Shown: piece by piece, positions 1 to 7,960 of the stretch
Layout of the letters: the number at the start of each line of letters is the position of its first letter
Position numbering within the stretch: the stretch's first letter is position 1
NCBI GenBank assembly: GCA_963714415.1
Contig: CAVQOL010000002.1
Coordinates: 301,997 to 365,996, forward strand
Reading direction: 5' to 3'
Length of the DNA stretch: 64,000 bases
Source: JAGXRK01 sp963714415
Lineage (GTDB): Bacteria; Bacteroidota; Ignavibacteria; Ignavibacteriales; Ignavibacteriaceae
The notes under the pieces: generated by a model
Told to the model about the DNA's origin: nothing
The model's database searches: none
The model's input: the letters and a program-made list of their open reading frames with translations, nothing else
Position numbers and translations under genes: made by a program

Positions 1-494
1 GCAATTGTAATTTGCAGGTAAGGATAATATTTAAGCTGTGTGATTAATTCAGAGTCGCCATAATGAATTTTCTGAAGCACTATTGAATCTTCATAGGTAA
101 CAACAATAGGCGGATGAATTTCATCCATTTCTTTAATCAGGTTTGAAAAAAATACTTTTGATTCCACCTCACTTAGAGTTGTGTCATAATTTACATTTCT
201 TGCATCGGATTTGTTAAGAAAATTAAGATCATCTTCACCTACTGTTATAATCATTGGAAAATCAATTGGTTTGATAATATTATCAAAAAGAAAAGTTATA
301 TCTACGTCGGTATTCGTTGTATTTGCAATGTACTCAATACCTTTAGCATAAAGCTCAACAATCTGTCTTTCCTTTTCCTGAAGTTTTGTAACCAGCGATT
401 GAGTGTAATAAAGCGTTCCTCCTGCGATTACGAGCGCAATAAACAGGAGAATTATCTTTAAGTTAACAGAAGCCGGACCGCCAGACATTTTCAT
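1..494 (-). CDS. Membrane sensor protein, N-terminal part (probably a sensor histidine kinase)
   Basis: This reading frame is open from an ATG at 494 to the left edge, so only the first ~164 residues are present. The start gives MKMSGGPASVNLK, then a hydrophobic segment at about residues 12-30 (IILLFIALVIAGGTLYY), then a charged stretch (KLQEKERQIVELYAKGIEYI) and an extracytoplasmic-looking region. An N-terminal anchor followed by a sensor region is common in histidine kinases, but no kinase motif lies inside the window, so the function is an inference. The gene runs in the same direction as purA, with a purA terminator between them. Confidence 0.55.
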   Translation of the reverse strand, partial: MKMSGGPASVNLKIILLFIALVIAGGTLYYTQSLVTKLQEKERQIVELYAKGIEYIANTTNTDVDITFLFDNIIKPIDFPMIITVGEDDLNFLNKSDARNVNYDTTLSEVESKVFFSNLIKEMDEIHPPIVVTYEDSIVLQKIHYGDSELITQLKYYPYLQITI

Positions 495-617
495 ATAAAT
501 ACCTTATAAATGTAGTTTTTAACATTGCTTAAAATTAGAGAAAAGAGAAGTAAAATCCAGTGAATTAAAATTGAATTACTTCTTTTATTATTTGAGTTAT
601 ATTATTATAGTATAATT

Positions 618-650
618 AAAAAAAACGCCACGGTGTTACCTATGGCGTTA
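618..650 (-). terminator. Rho-independent terminator of purA
   Basis: Read on the minus strand, arms AACGCCA and TGGCGTT enclose an inner GGT/ACC pairing and are followed by a run of eight T. It lies about 25 bp after the purA stop codon. Confidence 0.8.
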
Positions 651-673
651 ATCTAATAATGTTGTAAAGGTTG

Positions 674-1949
674 TTATTTCTCTGCATAAAACGTCTGTTT
701 ACGTTTAGGACCTACAGAAATAATATCAATCTTAATTCCGGAATGTTTTGCAATAAAGTTTAAATACTCTTTAGTTTTTAACGGAAGCTCATCGTAAGAA
801 AGACAATTACATATATCTTCATTCCAGCCGTCAAGTTCTTCATAAATTGGTGTTACTTCAGAAAGCTGGTCAACTGCCGTAGGAAATGATTTTAATCTTT
901 TACCATTTAATTCATAACCAACACATACTTTAATTTTCTCGAAGCTGCTTAATACATCAAGCTTTGTTATTGCTACAGATGTCAATCCGTTTACCATTTG
1001 AGAATATGCAACAAGGAAAGCATCGTACCAGCCGCAGCGTCTTGGTCTTCCGGTTGTAGCACCGTATTCAGCACCTACTTTTCTTAACTTTTCACCCTCT
1101 TCATCGGTCAATTCAGTAGGAAACGGACCATTACCGACGCGTGTTGTATAAGCTTTTACAATTCCAATTACAGAATCAATTTTTGTAGGAGGAATTCCCG
1201 TTCCGGTACAAGCTCCACCCGAAGTTGGACTGCTCGATGTTACAAAAGGATAAGTGCCGTGATCAACATCAAGCAATGTTCCCTGTGCACCTTCAAGCAA
1301 AACGGATTTTCCATCTGCCAATGCCTGGTTAAGAAATGCAGGAACATCTTTTATATATTTATCAATTGCCTGATCGAATTCGAGGTATTCTTTTACAATT
1401 GCATCAACATCAAGCCCTTCATGTTCATAAACTTTTTTCAGCAGTTCATTTTTTTCTTTTAGATTAGCCCGGATTTTCTTTTCGAGCTCTGCTCTGTTTA
1501 ACAGATCAACTATTCTTATTCCCTTACGCGCAAACTTATCTATGTAACAAGGACCGATACCTCTTCCGGTTGTACCAATTTTATTTTCACCGCTTTCGCT
1601 GATTGAATCTAATAATTTATGATAAGGCATTATTAAGTGAGCATTATGACTGATGAAGAGTCTGTCCCTCAACTTTAATCCCGTTTTTCTCAAGAAGTTC
1701 AATTTCATCTAACAGTGCTGTGGGATCAATAACAACACCGTTGCCGATTACACAAATAACGTCATCTCTTAAAATTCCGGATGGTATAAGATGAAGAATA
1801 TATTGTTTATCACCAATTATAACGGTATGACCGGCATTTGCACCGCCCTGATAGCGGGCAACTATTTTAAATTTTTCGCTGAGTATATCAACTATTTTAC
1901 CTTTACCTTCATCGCCCCACTGACTGCCGACTAAAACTGTTGCACCCAT
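674..1949 (-). CDS. purA: Adenylosuccinate synthetase (one frameshift)
   Basis: PurA joins IMP and aspartate using GTP to make adenylosuccinate, the first committed step to AMP. The N-terminus MGATVLVGSQWGDEGKGK is the family's GTP-binding P-loop region. Further on are GTTGRGIGPCY, the LLEGAQGTLLDVDHGTYPFVTSS block and the ATTGRPRRCGWYDA block, all characteristic. The total of about 425 residues matches the usual length. The frame breaks near 1664: after KVEG the protein continues as RLFISHNAH only if one base is dropped. All conserved blocks are present on both sides, so an assembly indel in this essential gene is more likely than decay. The start at 1949 is set by the conserved N-terminus. 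Confidence 0.95.
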
Positions 1950-1988
1950 TAGATTCTATACCTTAAATATTTTTGGTTTAAACAAAAT

Positions 1989-2016
1989 AAAACTCCGAAC
2001 AGAAATCCGGAGTTTA
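1989..2016 (-). terminator. Terminator after the STAS gene
   Basis: Perfect 8-bp arms AAACTCCG/CGGAGTTT are followed on the minus strand by TTTTATTTTG. It sits between the STAS gene stop (2041) and the purA start (1949), which suggests separate transcription. Confidence 0.6.
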
Positions 2017-2040
2017 TTGAATTAAATAAAAAACTTAAAA

Positions 2041-2382
2041 TTAATCAGCTAAGCTTTTTACAGCTTCATCAACTGATTCGTAAGATTCAAAAATTGTAAT
2101 AAGCTTTGTTATAATAAGAAGGCTTTCAATTTTATCTGTAACGTTAGCAAGCTTAAGATGACCATCTGCTTTTTTCATTGTTGTCAATCCGCTTATAAGC
2201 ATTCCCAACCCGGAACTGTTCATGAACTTAACTGCAGAAAGATCTACAATTACGTTTTTTTTGCCTTCATCAATTAGTTTATGGAGGGTTTCGGTAAAAT
2301 CTTTAGTATCCTCCCCGCCCATCACATTTCCTTTAAGTTCTACTACTACTGCATTATACTTTTCAACAAGTTTGGTTCTCAT
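2041..2382 (-). CDS. STAS-domain anti-sigma factor antagonist
   Basis: A 113-residue single STAS domain of the SpoIIAA/RsbV type. In this family a serine is phosphorylated by an RsbW-like kinase and dephosphorylated by a PP2C phosphatase, which switches partner binding. The region VDLSAVKFMNSSGLGMLISG holds the conserved serine (about residue 57). The length is normal for a free-standing antagonist. It is separated from the partner-switching cluster at 5-12 kb and is on the opposite strand, so its partner cannot be read from context; the RsbW-like protein at 7.5 kb is a candidate. Confidence 0.85.
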   Translation of the reverse strand: MRTKLVEKYNAVVVELKGNVMGGEDTKDFTETLHKLIDEGKKNVIVDLSAVKFMNSSGLGMLISGLTTMKKADGHLKLANVTDKIESLLIITKLITIFESYESVDEAVKSLAD

Positions 2383-2507
2383 AAAAAATCTCCGTAAAAT
2401 TTATTGATAATTTACTTAGATGACTTTATTTATGCAAGGTCATATATATTAAAAAATACCATTTATCAGAAAGTTAAGATTTAATTAAGTCTATTTTTTA
2501 GTTTAGC

Positions 2508-2535
2508 GGAACCAGAAAACAAAAAAGGCGTCTAA
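2508..2535 (+). promoter_or_regulatory. ECF-type promoter of the sigma factor gene
   Basis: GGAAC at 2508-2512, a 17-bp spacer and GTCTAA at 2530-2535 match the -35/-10 pattern widely used by ECF sigma factors. The predicted transcription start (about 2541) falls just past the ATG at 2540. A Shine-Dalgarno AAGGAG at 2555-2560 then serves the in-frame ATG at 2564. This indicates probable autoregulation by the encoded sigma factor. Confidence 0.65.
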
Positions 2536-2563
2536 AACAATGAATCCCGAAAATAAGGAGAAT

Positions 2564-3133
2564 ATGGAAGTTCCCAAGATTCTGAAACTGGATGATGATT
2601 TTTCACTTATCAAACGGTTTATCGATGGCGAGGAGGAAATTTTCGATGAGTTGGTTCGCCGTCATAAAGAAAAGGTCAGAAATATAATATATCTGACTTT
2701 GAATGACAGAAATTATGTAGATGATATAGCGCAGGATGTTTTTATAACAGTTTACAGAAGCTTAAAAAATTTCCGTTTTGAATCGCAGTTTACAACCTGG
2801 CTTTACAGGGTTACGGTTAATAAATGTAAAGATTATCTCCGCAGAAAAAATATCAGAAAGATAATTCTACCTTTTAAGGATACACAGGAAGATCCCGGGT
2901 ATGAAATTTCTCCTGAAAGTTCGGATACAAAAGAAATTATTCAGCAGGCAATAGCAAAACTGCCGGACAAAATGCGAATACCTCTTGTATTAAAAGATAT
3001 TGAGGGATTCAGTTACCAGGAAATAGCAGAAACAATGCAGTGTGAAATAGGAACTGTAAAATCAAGAATATTTAGAGCCAGAGAGGGGCTTAAAAAAATT
3101 CTTCAACCTCTTGAAGAGGAACTATTAAGATGA
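2564..3133 (+). CDS. ECF RNA polymerase sigma factor (RpoE/SigW type)
   Basis: A sigma-70 family ECF factor of about 189 residues. Region 2 contains FDELVRRHKEKVRNIIY, the DDIAQDVFITVYRSL segment and FRFESQFTTWLYRVTVNKCKDYLR. Region 4 contains LPDKMRIPLVLKDIEGFSYQEIAETM and GTVKSRIFRAREGLKK, the helix-turn-helix that reads the -35 box. An in-frame ATG eight codons upstream (2540) lacks a ribosome site and lies on or before the predicted transcription start. The ATG at 2564 has AAGGAG at proper spacing and was chosen. The stop overlaps the next gene's start (ATGA), the usual arrangement for a sigma/anti-sigma pair. Confidence 0.93.
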   Translation: MEVPKILKLDDDFSLIKRFIDGEEEIFDELVRRHKEKVRNIIYLTLNDRNYVDDIAQDVFITVYRSLKNFRFESQFTTWLYRVTVNKCKDYLRRKNIRKIILPFKDTQEDPGYEISPESSDTKEIIQQAIAKLPDKMRIPLVLKDIEGFSYQEIAETMQCEIGTVKSRIFRAREGLKKILQPLEEELLR

Positions 3134-4728
3134 AAACAGATACTAAAATAAAGGAATTACTCTCTGCCTATATTGACGGAGAACTTTCTCCAAAAGAGAA
3201 AGAATACATCGAAGAAAAGATAAGTTCGTCACTTGAACTTCAGAAAGAACTTGCCGATCTGAAACGATTAAAAGAGCTGACTGCTTCTGCATACGAACGA
3301 CTTCCCGAAGCTCCTTTTTTTCAAACTAGATTAAATGCCGAGCTTGCAGCTACAAAGCCGTTCTATTCTAAAATAAAGAAATGGATTCCGGCAATTGGTG
3401 TTACGTTTTTAACTGCTGCTTTAATGATAACTCTTAAAGTAAATCCGGATCTGATTAAAAATGTTATTGAAGAGCAGAGTTCAAATCTTGTGAATTTATA
3501 TAAAGAAAATCTTCAACCGTTGCTATATGCCGCTAATCTTACGAATGAAGACATATTCAACTTTGCCTTTTATTCTGAGCTGCCGCTGGATGAAACTAAT
3601 CAGCATTATTTAAGATTAGGATATGATCCGAACGGAGCAGAATATTTCGAAATAAAAAAATCTGATTCACAAATAAAGGAAAAGAATTTTGAAAAATTTG
3701 TACAGGCTTTAGATCTTAATGAACTTCAACGTAAAGAAATGGATTCTATTATCAATTCTTATTCTGATGAATTGATGGCACAGGTGCTTGTGAGTGACAA
3801 GAATACAGTTGCAATTAATCCTAATCTGTGGAATTACCAGAAGGCAATTGCAGCAGATATTCTTGCCTTTGCAAAAAGTAAAAATGTCGGTGTTTATAAC
3901 AATATTATTCCGTCTGGAATCCGACCACCTGAAAATATTCAGTTGGCTAAATTTGTTAGAGAGTTAAGACCATCTCGCGAGGATAGATATATTTTCTTTA
4001 CACCGGACAGCATTTTTACCGATACTTTTGTTTTTGATGATAAGGCATTCAGAAAAGAATTGATAGAATTGGAAAAAGAACTTGTGGACATGAACAAAAT
4101 GGAAAAAGAACGTATAAGAATGGATAAAAATCTGGTAAGAATTAACTACCAGATAAGAATTGATACTACATTAAAGCGACTTGAAAAAGATTCCAGCTGG
4201 GCTAAAGATTTTACTGTTCACATTGATGCTAATAAATTCAAAGTAAACATACCAAACATCGTTATCCGTAAATTTGATGTTCAGATGCCAAATATGGATA
4301 GCATAAATATAATTATTCAGGATGCTTTAAAGAATGTCGAAAAATTCTCGATAAAAATTCCAGATCATAAATCGATCACACGTGAATTTAAAATTGAAAT
4401 GCAAAATGGCGATTCTCTTAAAATCGAGGAGTTTAATTTTAATGAAAATATGATTGATTCTATAATGAAGAATCAATTTCCTAATCTTGATTCATCACAT
4501 GGATTTAATTTTGATCCGTTTAAATTCTTTAGTGATTCTACATCAGGAGGACTTAACTACTTTTTTAATGATAGTTCAATGTTTGATATGAATGAAGATT
4601 TGAAAAAACAGATGCAGGAACTAAGGGAAGAACTAAGAAAATTCAGAGAGGAAATGAGATATTATCAGAATGATCAGCCGAATCAGCCTGATACGGTAAA
4701 ACCAAAGTTAAAAGGGATTGAGATTTAG
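3130..4728 (+). CDS. Membrane anti-sigma factor with large extracytoplasmic domain
   Basis: A 532-residue protein translationally coupled to the ECF sigma gene. The first ~45 residues (ELLSAYIDGELSPKEKEYIE, then LKRLKEL) have the fold signature of the anti-sigma domain but no Cys or His zinc ligands, so it would be a zinc-free version. A single membrane segment follows at about residues 85-102 (IPAIGVTFLTAALMITL). The remaining ~430 residues should face the periplasm and are rich in charged helices, including a glutamate/lysine coiled coil at about 315-350 and another near the C-terminus (LREELRKFREEMRYY). I do not recognise the periplasmic part. The role as inhibitor of the upstream sigma factor is inferred from position and the N-terminal motif. 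Confidence 0.8.
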   Translation: MKTDTKIKELLSAYIDGELSPKEKEYIEEKISSSLELQKELADLKRLKELTASAYERLPEAPFFQTRLNAELAATKPFYSKIKKWIPAIGVTFLTAALMITLKVNPDLIKNVIEEQSSNLVNLYKENLQPLLYAANLTNEDIFNFAFYSELPLDETNQHYLRLGYDPNGAEYFEIKKSDSQIKEKNFEKFVQALDLNELQRKEMDSIINSYSDELMAQVLVSDKNTVAINPNLWNYQKAIAADILAFAKSKNVGVYNNIIPSGIRPPENIQLAKFVRELRPSREDRYIFFTPDSIFTDTFVFDDKAFRKELIELEKELVDMNKMEKERIRMDKNLVRINYQIRIDTTLKRLEKDSSWAKDFTVHIDANKFKVNIPNIVIRKFDVQMPNMDSINIIIQDALKNVEKFSIKIPDHKSITREFKIEMQNGDSLKIEEFNFNENMIDSIMKNQFPNLDSSHGFNFDPFKFFSDSTSGGLNYFFNDSSMFDMNEDLKKQMQELREELRKFREEMRYYQNDQPNQPDTVKPKLKGIEI

Positions 4729-5079
4729 TAGAGGCACGAGGGGTAAGGATTAGCAGGATAGCAATTAAATTTCAATTTTCAAATAACAAGAAACAAACAA
4801 ACTCTGAAATTCAAAATTCAAAATTCAAAAAATCAATAGCTTCCAATATCATTTTTTCTCTTTGATTTAGCAGCTATTCATTAGACATTTCTTATAAAAC
4901 TTTATAACCTTATACTCTATAACTATATAGTGCTATACGAAATACCGTTAATCCTTATTAAAAACCATTATTCATCTCATTTCCCGTTTATAACTCTTCT
5001 CTTTAAAGTAACCTAAAAATGCTTTAATTTTAGCCAGTAATTGACATTAAGATTATCAAATTTATAAATCGGACATAAT
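4729..5079. repeat. Gene-free AT-rich spacer with short direct repeats
   Basis: 351 bp without a credible gene. Around 4768-4835 it contains irregular AATTTCAA / AAATTCAA units, including three tandem copies of an AAATTCAA-like octamer. The rest is AT-rich low-complexity sequence with no clear terminator. The promoter of the next PP2C gene should lie at its right end, but I cannot place it. Confidence 0.4.
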
Positions 5080-7137
5080 TTGAATATCAGTTTAACAACA
5101 ATGATAAAAAAATCGAAACTTCATTTTTTTATTTCGCTTATAATTCTGCTTGCAATTTACAAGGTGATCTTCTTTTCCGCTGATTCATACTTACTTTTAT
5201 TGTTGAATGATGTTATTGTAATTATTTCGATTGCAGTATTATGCCTCTATATAATGGAAAAGATTAGGGAGAAGAAACCTGCTCCGCTTTCGTTGATTAT
5301 GAATGTCGGGATTCTTAATGCATTTGTATTCTTTGTAATTACATTTTCAGACAATATTATGAGCAGTGTTTATGATAGAATCAATAATCATAAACTTGAT
5401 CCTGGACCAATATCAGATATTGTAACTTTAATTTATGTTCTGATCTTTTTTGTTTTCTTTGCTTATGTTCTGATGACTTTCAGAGAATTGTTTTTCTATA
5501 AACAAACAAAAAATGTAAAAGTTTATTTTCAGACAATGATAGTATTCTTTTTATTATCCTCAATTTCCGTCGCACTTTTCAAGGGTAATGAATATTCATA
5601 TATAAAAAACACTTTCTTTGTCTTATCAATAATATTGATTATAGCTAATTCAATCAGAATATCCTGGATAGCATTTATCAATAAAAAAGAAAAGCTAACA
5701 CTTCTTGCACTTTCTGTAGTTATATCCGCTTTGTTTATTGTAAATGTTGTAAACAGTTCTGCAGATGGAGTTCACGGACAACTTTTACTACATTTTTCTC
5801 CAGCCCTACAAAAATTTTCAACTTTGATACTGATTTATGGTGCGGTTTATTTCAGCTTTCTTTTCTTTACTACAATGTTTCATATTCCGACTGCAGAGGT
5901 TTATGATCGCAGGGCACAGGAAGTATCGTCACTTCAATATTTCAGCAAACTTATAACAGAGGTCTTGGATTTTAATGATCTTGCTGAAACCGTAACAGAT
6001 ATAACTATAAAAGTCAGCAATGCAGATGCAGCCTGGATTGTTCTCCGGGAAAAGAATCAGCTGGACACAATTGCAGTTAAAAATGCCGCTTATGTAGACG
6101 CAGAAATAATAAATAACTATTTATTTAAGATCAAAAAAATTGAAGAACTTGCTGATACAACAATATTTGATATTGATGATTTCTCTGTAAAGAGTTCTTT
6201 ATCTGAAAAATTCAGTAATATTCTCGTATCTCCGTTAAGAACCCACAACGATCATAAAGGTTTTCTAGTTGCATTAAGAAAAAATGAATTAATCTTTTAC
6301 GAAGAAGATAAAAAAGTTATAGATACTTTTTCAGATTATGCATCTGTTGCAATTGACAATTCCAGGCTGTTAAGTGAGTCTATTGAAAAGGAGAGACTTG
6401 AAAAAGAACTTGATGTTGCACGCGAGATCCAGAAAAAAATTCTGCCGTCAAAAGATCCGGTTCTTGAAAAACTTTCAATTTCATCTGTATTTATTCCTGC
6501 ATTTGAGGTTGGCGGAGATTATTATGATTTTTTTGAAACTTCAAAAGATAAATTCGGCTTTGTTATCGCGGATGTTTCGGGTAAAGGAATTTCAGCGGCA
6601 TTTATTATGGCTGAGGTGAAAGGTATTTTCGAATCACTTTCACTGACTATTGATAGTCCCAGAGAAATTCTTATTAAAGCTAACCAGGTTTTAAGGGATA
6701 CTCTTAGCAGAAATAGTTTTGTAAGCGCTTTATATGGGATTATTGATCTTAAAAATGAAAAACTATATTTATCGAGAGCAGGGCATTGTCCGGCTTTGCT
6801 TGTCCGTGATGCAAATGTGCTTGAGTTTAAACCGGCAGGAATGGGATTAGGATTGACATTCAATAGTCATTTTGAACAGACTATACAAGAACAAGAAATT
6901 GATCTAAAAGATAATGACACAATCATTCTTTATACAGATGGAATTACTGAAGCCAAGAATAATGAGCTTGATGATTTTGGTGAAAGGCGATTATCAAAAA
7001 TAGTTATTGATAATGCAAATCTTTCTGCGGATGATATTGCAAACAGAATAATTCACGATGTTACAATTTTTTCGAGCAGTCACTCTCAATATGATGATAT
7101 AACATTAGTAATTTTAAAGTGGAAACAAAAAAAATAA
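5080..7137 (+). CDS. Membrane GAF-SpoIIE/PP2C serine phosphatase
   Basis: A 685-residue phosphatase of the PPM/SpoIIE class, which dephosphorylates STAS antagonists in partner-switching systems. Residues about 10-265 hold roughly eight hydrophobic segments, about 290-425 a GAF-like sensory domain (SSLQYFSKLITEVLDF onward), then a coiled linker (KERLEKELDVAREIQKKILPS) and the phosphatase domain. Metal-binding motifs are visible: VGGDYYDFFE, ADVSGKGISAAF, LYTDGITEAKN and SQYDDITLVIL. The frame opens with TTG at 5080; an in-frame ATG at 5101 is a reasonable alternative start. It is followed 18 bp later by a STAS gene and then an RsbW-like gene, so these probably form one operon. Confidence 0.9.
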   Translation: MNISLTTMIKKSKLHFFISLIILLAIYKVIFFSADSYLLLLLNDVIVIISIAVLCLYIMEKIREKKPAPLSLIMNVGILNAFVFFVITFSDNIMSSVYDRINNHKLDPGPISDIVTLIYVLIFFVFFAYVLMTFRELFFYKQTKNVKVYFQTMIVFFLLSSISVALFKGNEYSYIKNTFFVLSIILIIANSIRISWIAFINKKEKLTLLALSVVISALFIVNVVNSSADGVHGQLLLHFSPALQKFSTLILIYGAVYFSFLFFTTMFHIPTAEVYDRRAQEVSSLQYFSKLITEVLDFNDLAETVTDITIKVSNADAAWIVLREKNQLDTIAVKNAAYVDAEIINNYLFKIKKIEELADTTIFDIDDFSVKSSLSEKFSNILVSPLRTHNDHKGFLVALRKNELIFYEEDKKVIDTFSDYASVAIDNSRLLSESIEKERLEKELDVAREIQKKILPSKDPVLEKLSISSVFIPAFEVGGDYYDFFETSKDKFGFVIADVSGKGISAAFIMAEVKGIFESLSLTIDSPREILIKANQVLRDTLSRNSFVSALYGIIDLKNEKLYLSRAGHCPALLVRDANVLEFKPAGMGLGLTFNSHFEQTIQEQEIDLKDNDTIILYTDGITEAKNNELDDFGERRLSKIVIDNANLSADDIANRIIHDVTIFSSSHSQYDDITLVILKWKQKK

Positions 7138-7155
7138 TTTAAATGGAGTTAACGA

Positions 7156-7521
7156 ATGACAGAATTTAGCACATCAATCAGAGAGCAGGGCGAAGTAAGC
7201 ATAATAAATCTTCAAGGATTTCTTGATGCTCATACTGCGTCATCTCTCGAAAATGATTTTACAAAACTGATTGAGTCAAATCATTTCAGGATTGTAGTAG
7301 ATTTCAAAGATCTTGCCTACATAAGCAGTGCAGGTTTAGGTGTGTTTATGGCTTACATTGAGAAGATCAGGGATAATAATGGTGACATTAAACTTTCCGG
7401 TATGACCGATAAAGTTTATAACATTTTCGATCTTTTAGGGTTCCCGCTTCTTTATGAAATATTTAAATCCGAAGATGAAGCCATAAATAAATTTAAAGAG
7501 AAAAACAGCAGTGAAAAATAA
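7156..7521 (+). CDS. STAS-domain anti-anti-sigma factor (RsbV/SpoIIAA-like)
   Basis: 121 residues forming one STAS domain. The conserved DFKDLAYISSAGLGVFMAYI motif carries the serine expected to be phosphorylated by the downstream kinase. A GGAGT ribosome site precedes the ATG. The stop overlaps the start of the RsbW-like gene by 11 bp, so the pair is translationally coupled. It is the likely substrate of the phosphatases on either side. Confidence 0.9.
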   Translation: MTEFSTSIREQGEVSIINLQGFLDAHTASSLENDFTKLIESNHFRIVVDFKDLAYISSAGLGVFMAYIEKIRDNNGDIKLSGMTDKVYNIFDLLGFPLLYEIFKSEDEAINKFKEKNSSEK

Positions 7522-7960
7522 ATTAAAGAATAAAAAACTTGTCGTTAAAAGCAGAACGGAAAATCTTTCCGCGATAAGGGATTTTATTGCTTCTGCAGCA
7601 CGCTCTGTAGGTATTGATGAAGAAACTGTTGAAGATATTATGCTTGCTGTGGATGAAGCTTGTTCAAACATTATTAAGCATGCTTATAAATTGAATCCTG
7701 AAGGCGAAATAAAACTTAGTATAGATTATTCCGAAGATAAGTTTACAGTTATGATACAGGATAAAGGAATGTCCTTTGAACCAAACTTAATTCCCGAACC
7801 CGACCTGCAGAAGTACTATCGGCAGAGAAAAGTTGGCGGGCTTGGAATGTATCTTATGAAATCTCTTATGGATGAGGTTAAATACATTACTGTACCGGGA
7901 AAATATAATTGTGTTCTACTTACAAAAAATATTTCTTTGGCTCAAAGCAATGCCGGATAA
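7511..7960 (+). CDS. RsbW/SpoIIAB-like serine kinase (GHKL ATPase)
   Basis: 149 residues with a GTG start inside the end of the STAS gene. The N box reads DIMLAVDEACSNIIKHAY, the G1 region has IQDKGMSFEP and the G2 region GGLGMYLMKSLMDEV, all diagnostic of the HATPase_c anti-sigma kinase family. Such proteins phosphorylate the STAS antagonist and bind a target, classically a sigma factor. No SigB-like factor is encoded nearby, so the output partner is unknown. It overlaps the next phosphatase gene by 11 bp. Confidence 0.9.
   Translation: MKNKLKNKKLVVKSRTENLSAIRDFIASAARSVGIDEETVEDIMLAVDEACSNIIKHAYKLNPEGEIKLSIDYSEDKFTVMIQDKGMSFEPNLIPEPDLQKYYRQRKVGGLGMYLMKSLMDEVKYITVPGKYNCVLLTKNISLAQSNAG

Noticed and set aside
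1259..1462. Open frame on the plus strand inside purA
   Set aside because: It is an antisense shadow of a clear purA coding sequence and has Phe/Ile/Cys-rich composition typical of shadows.
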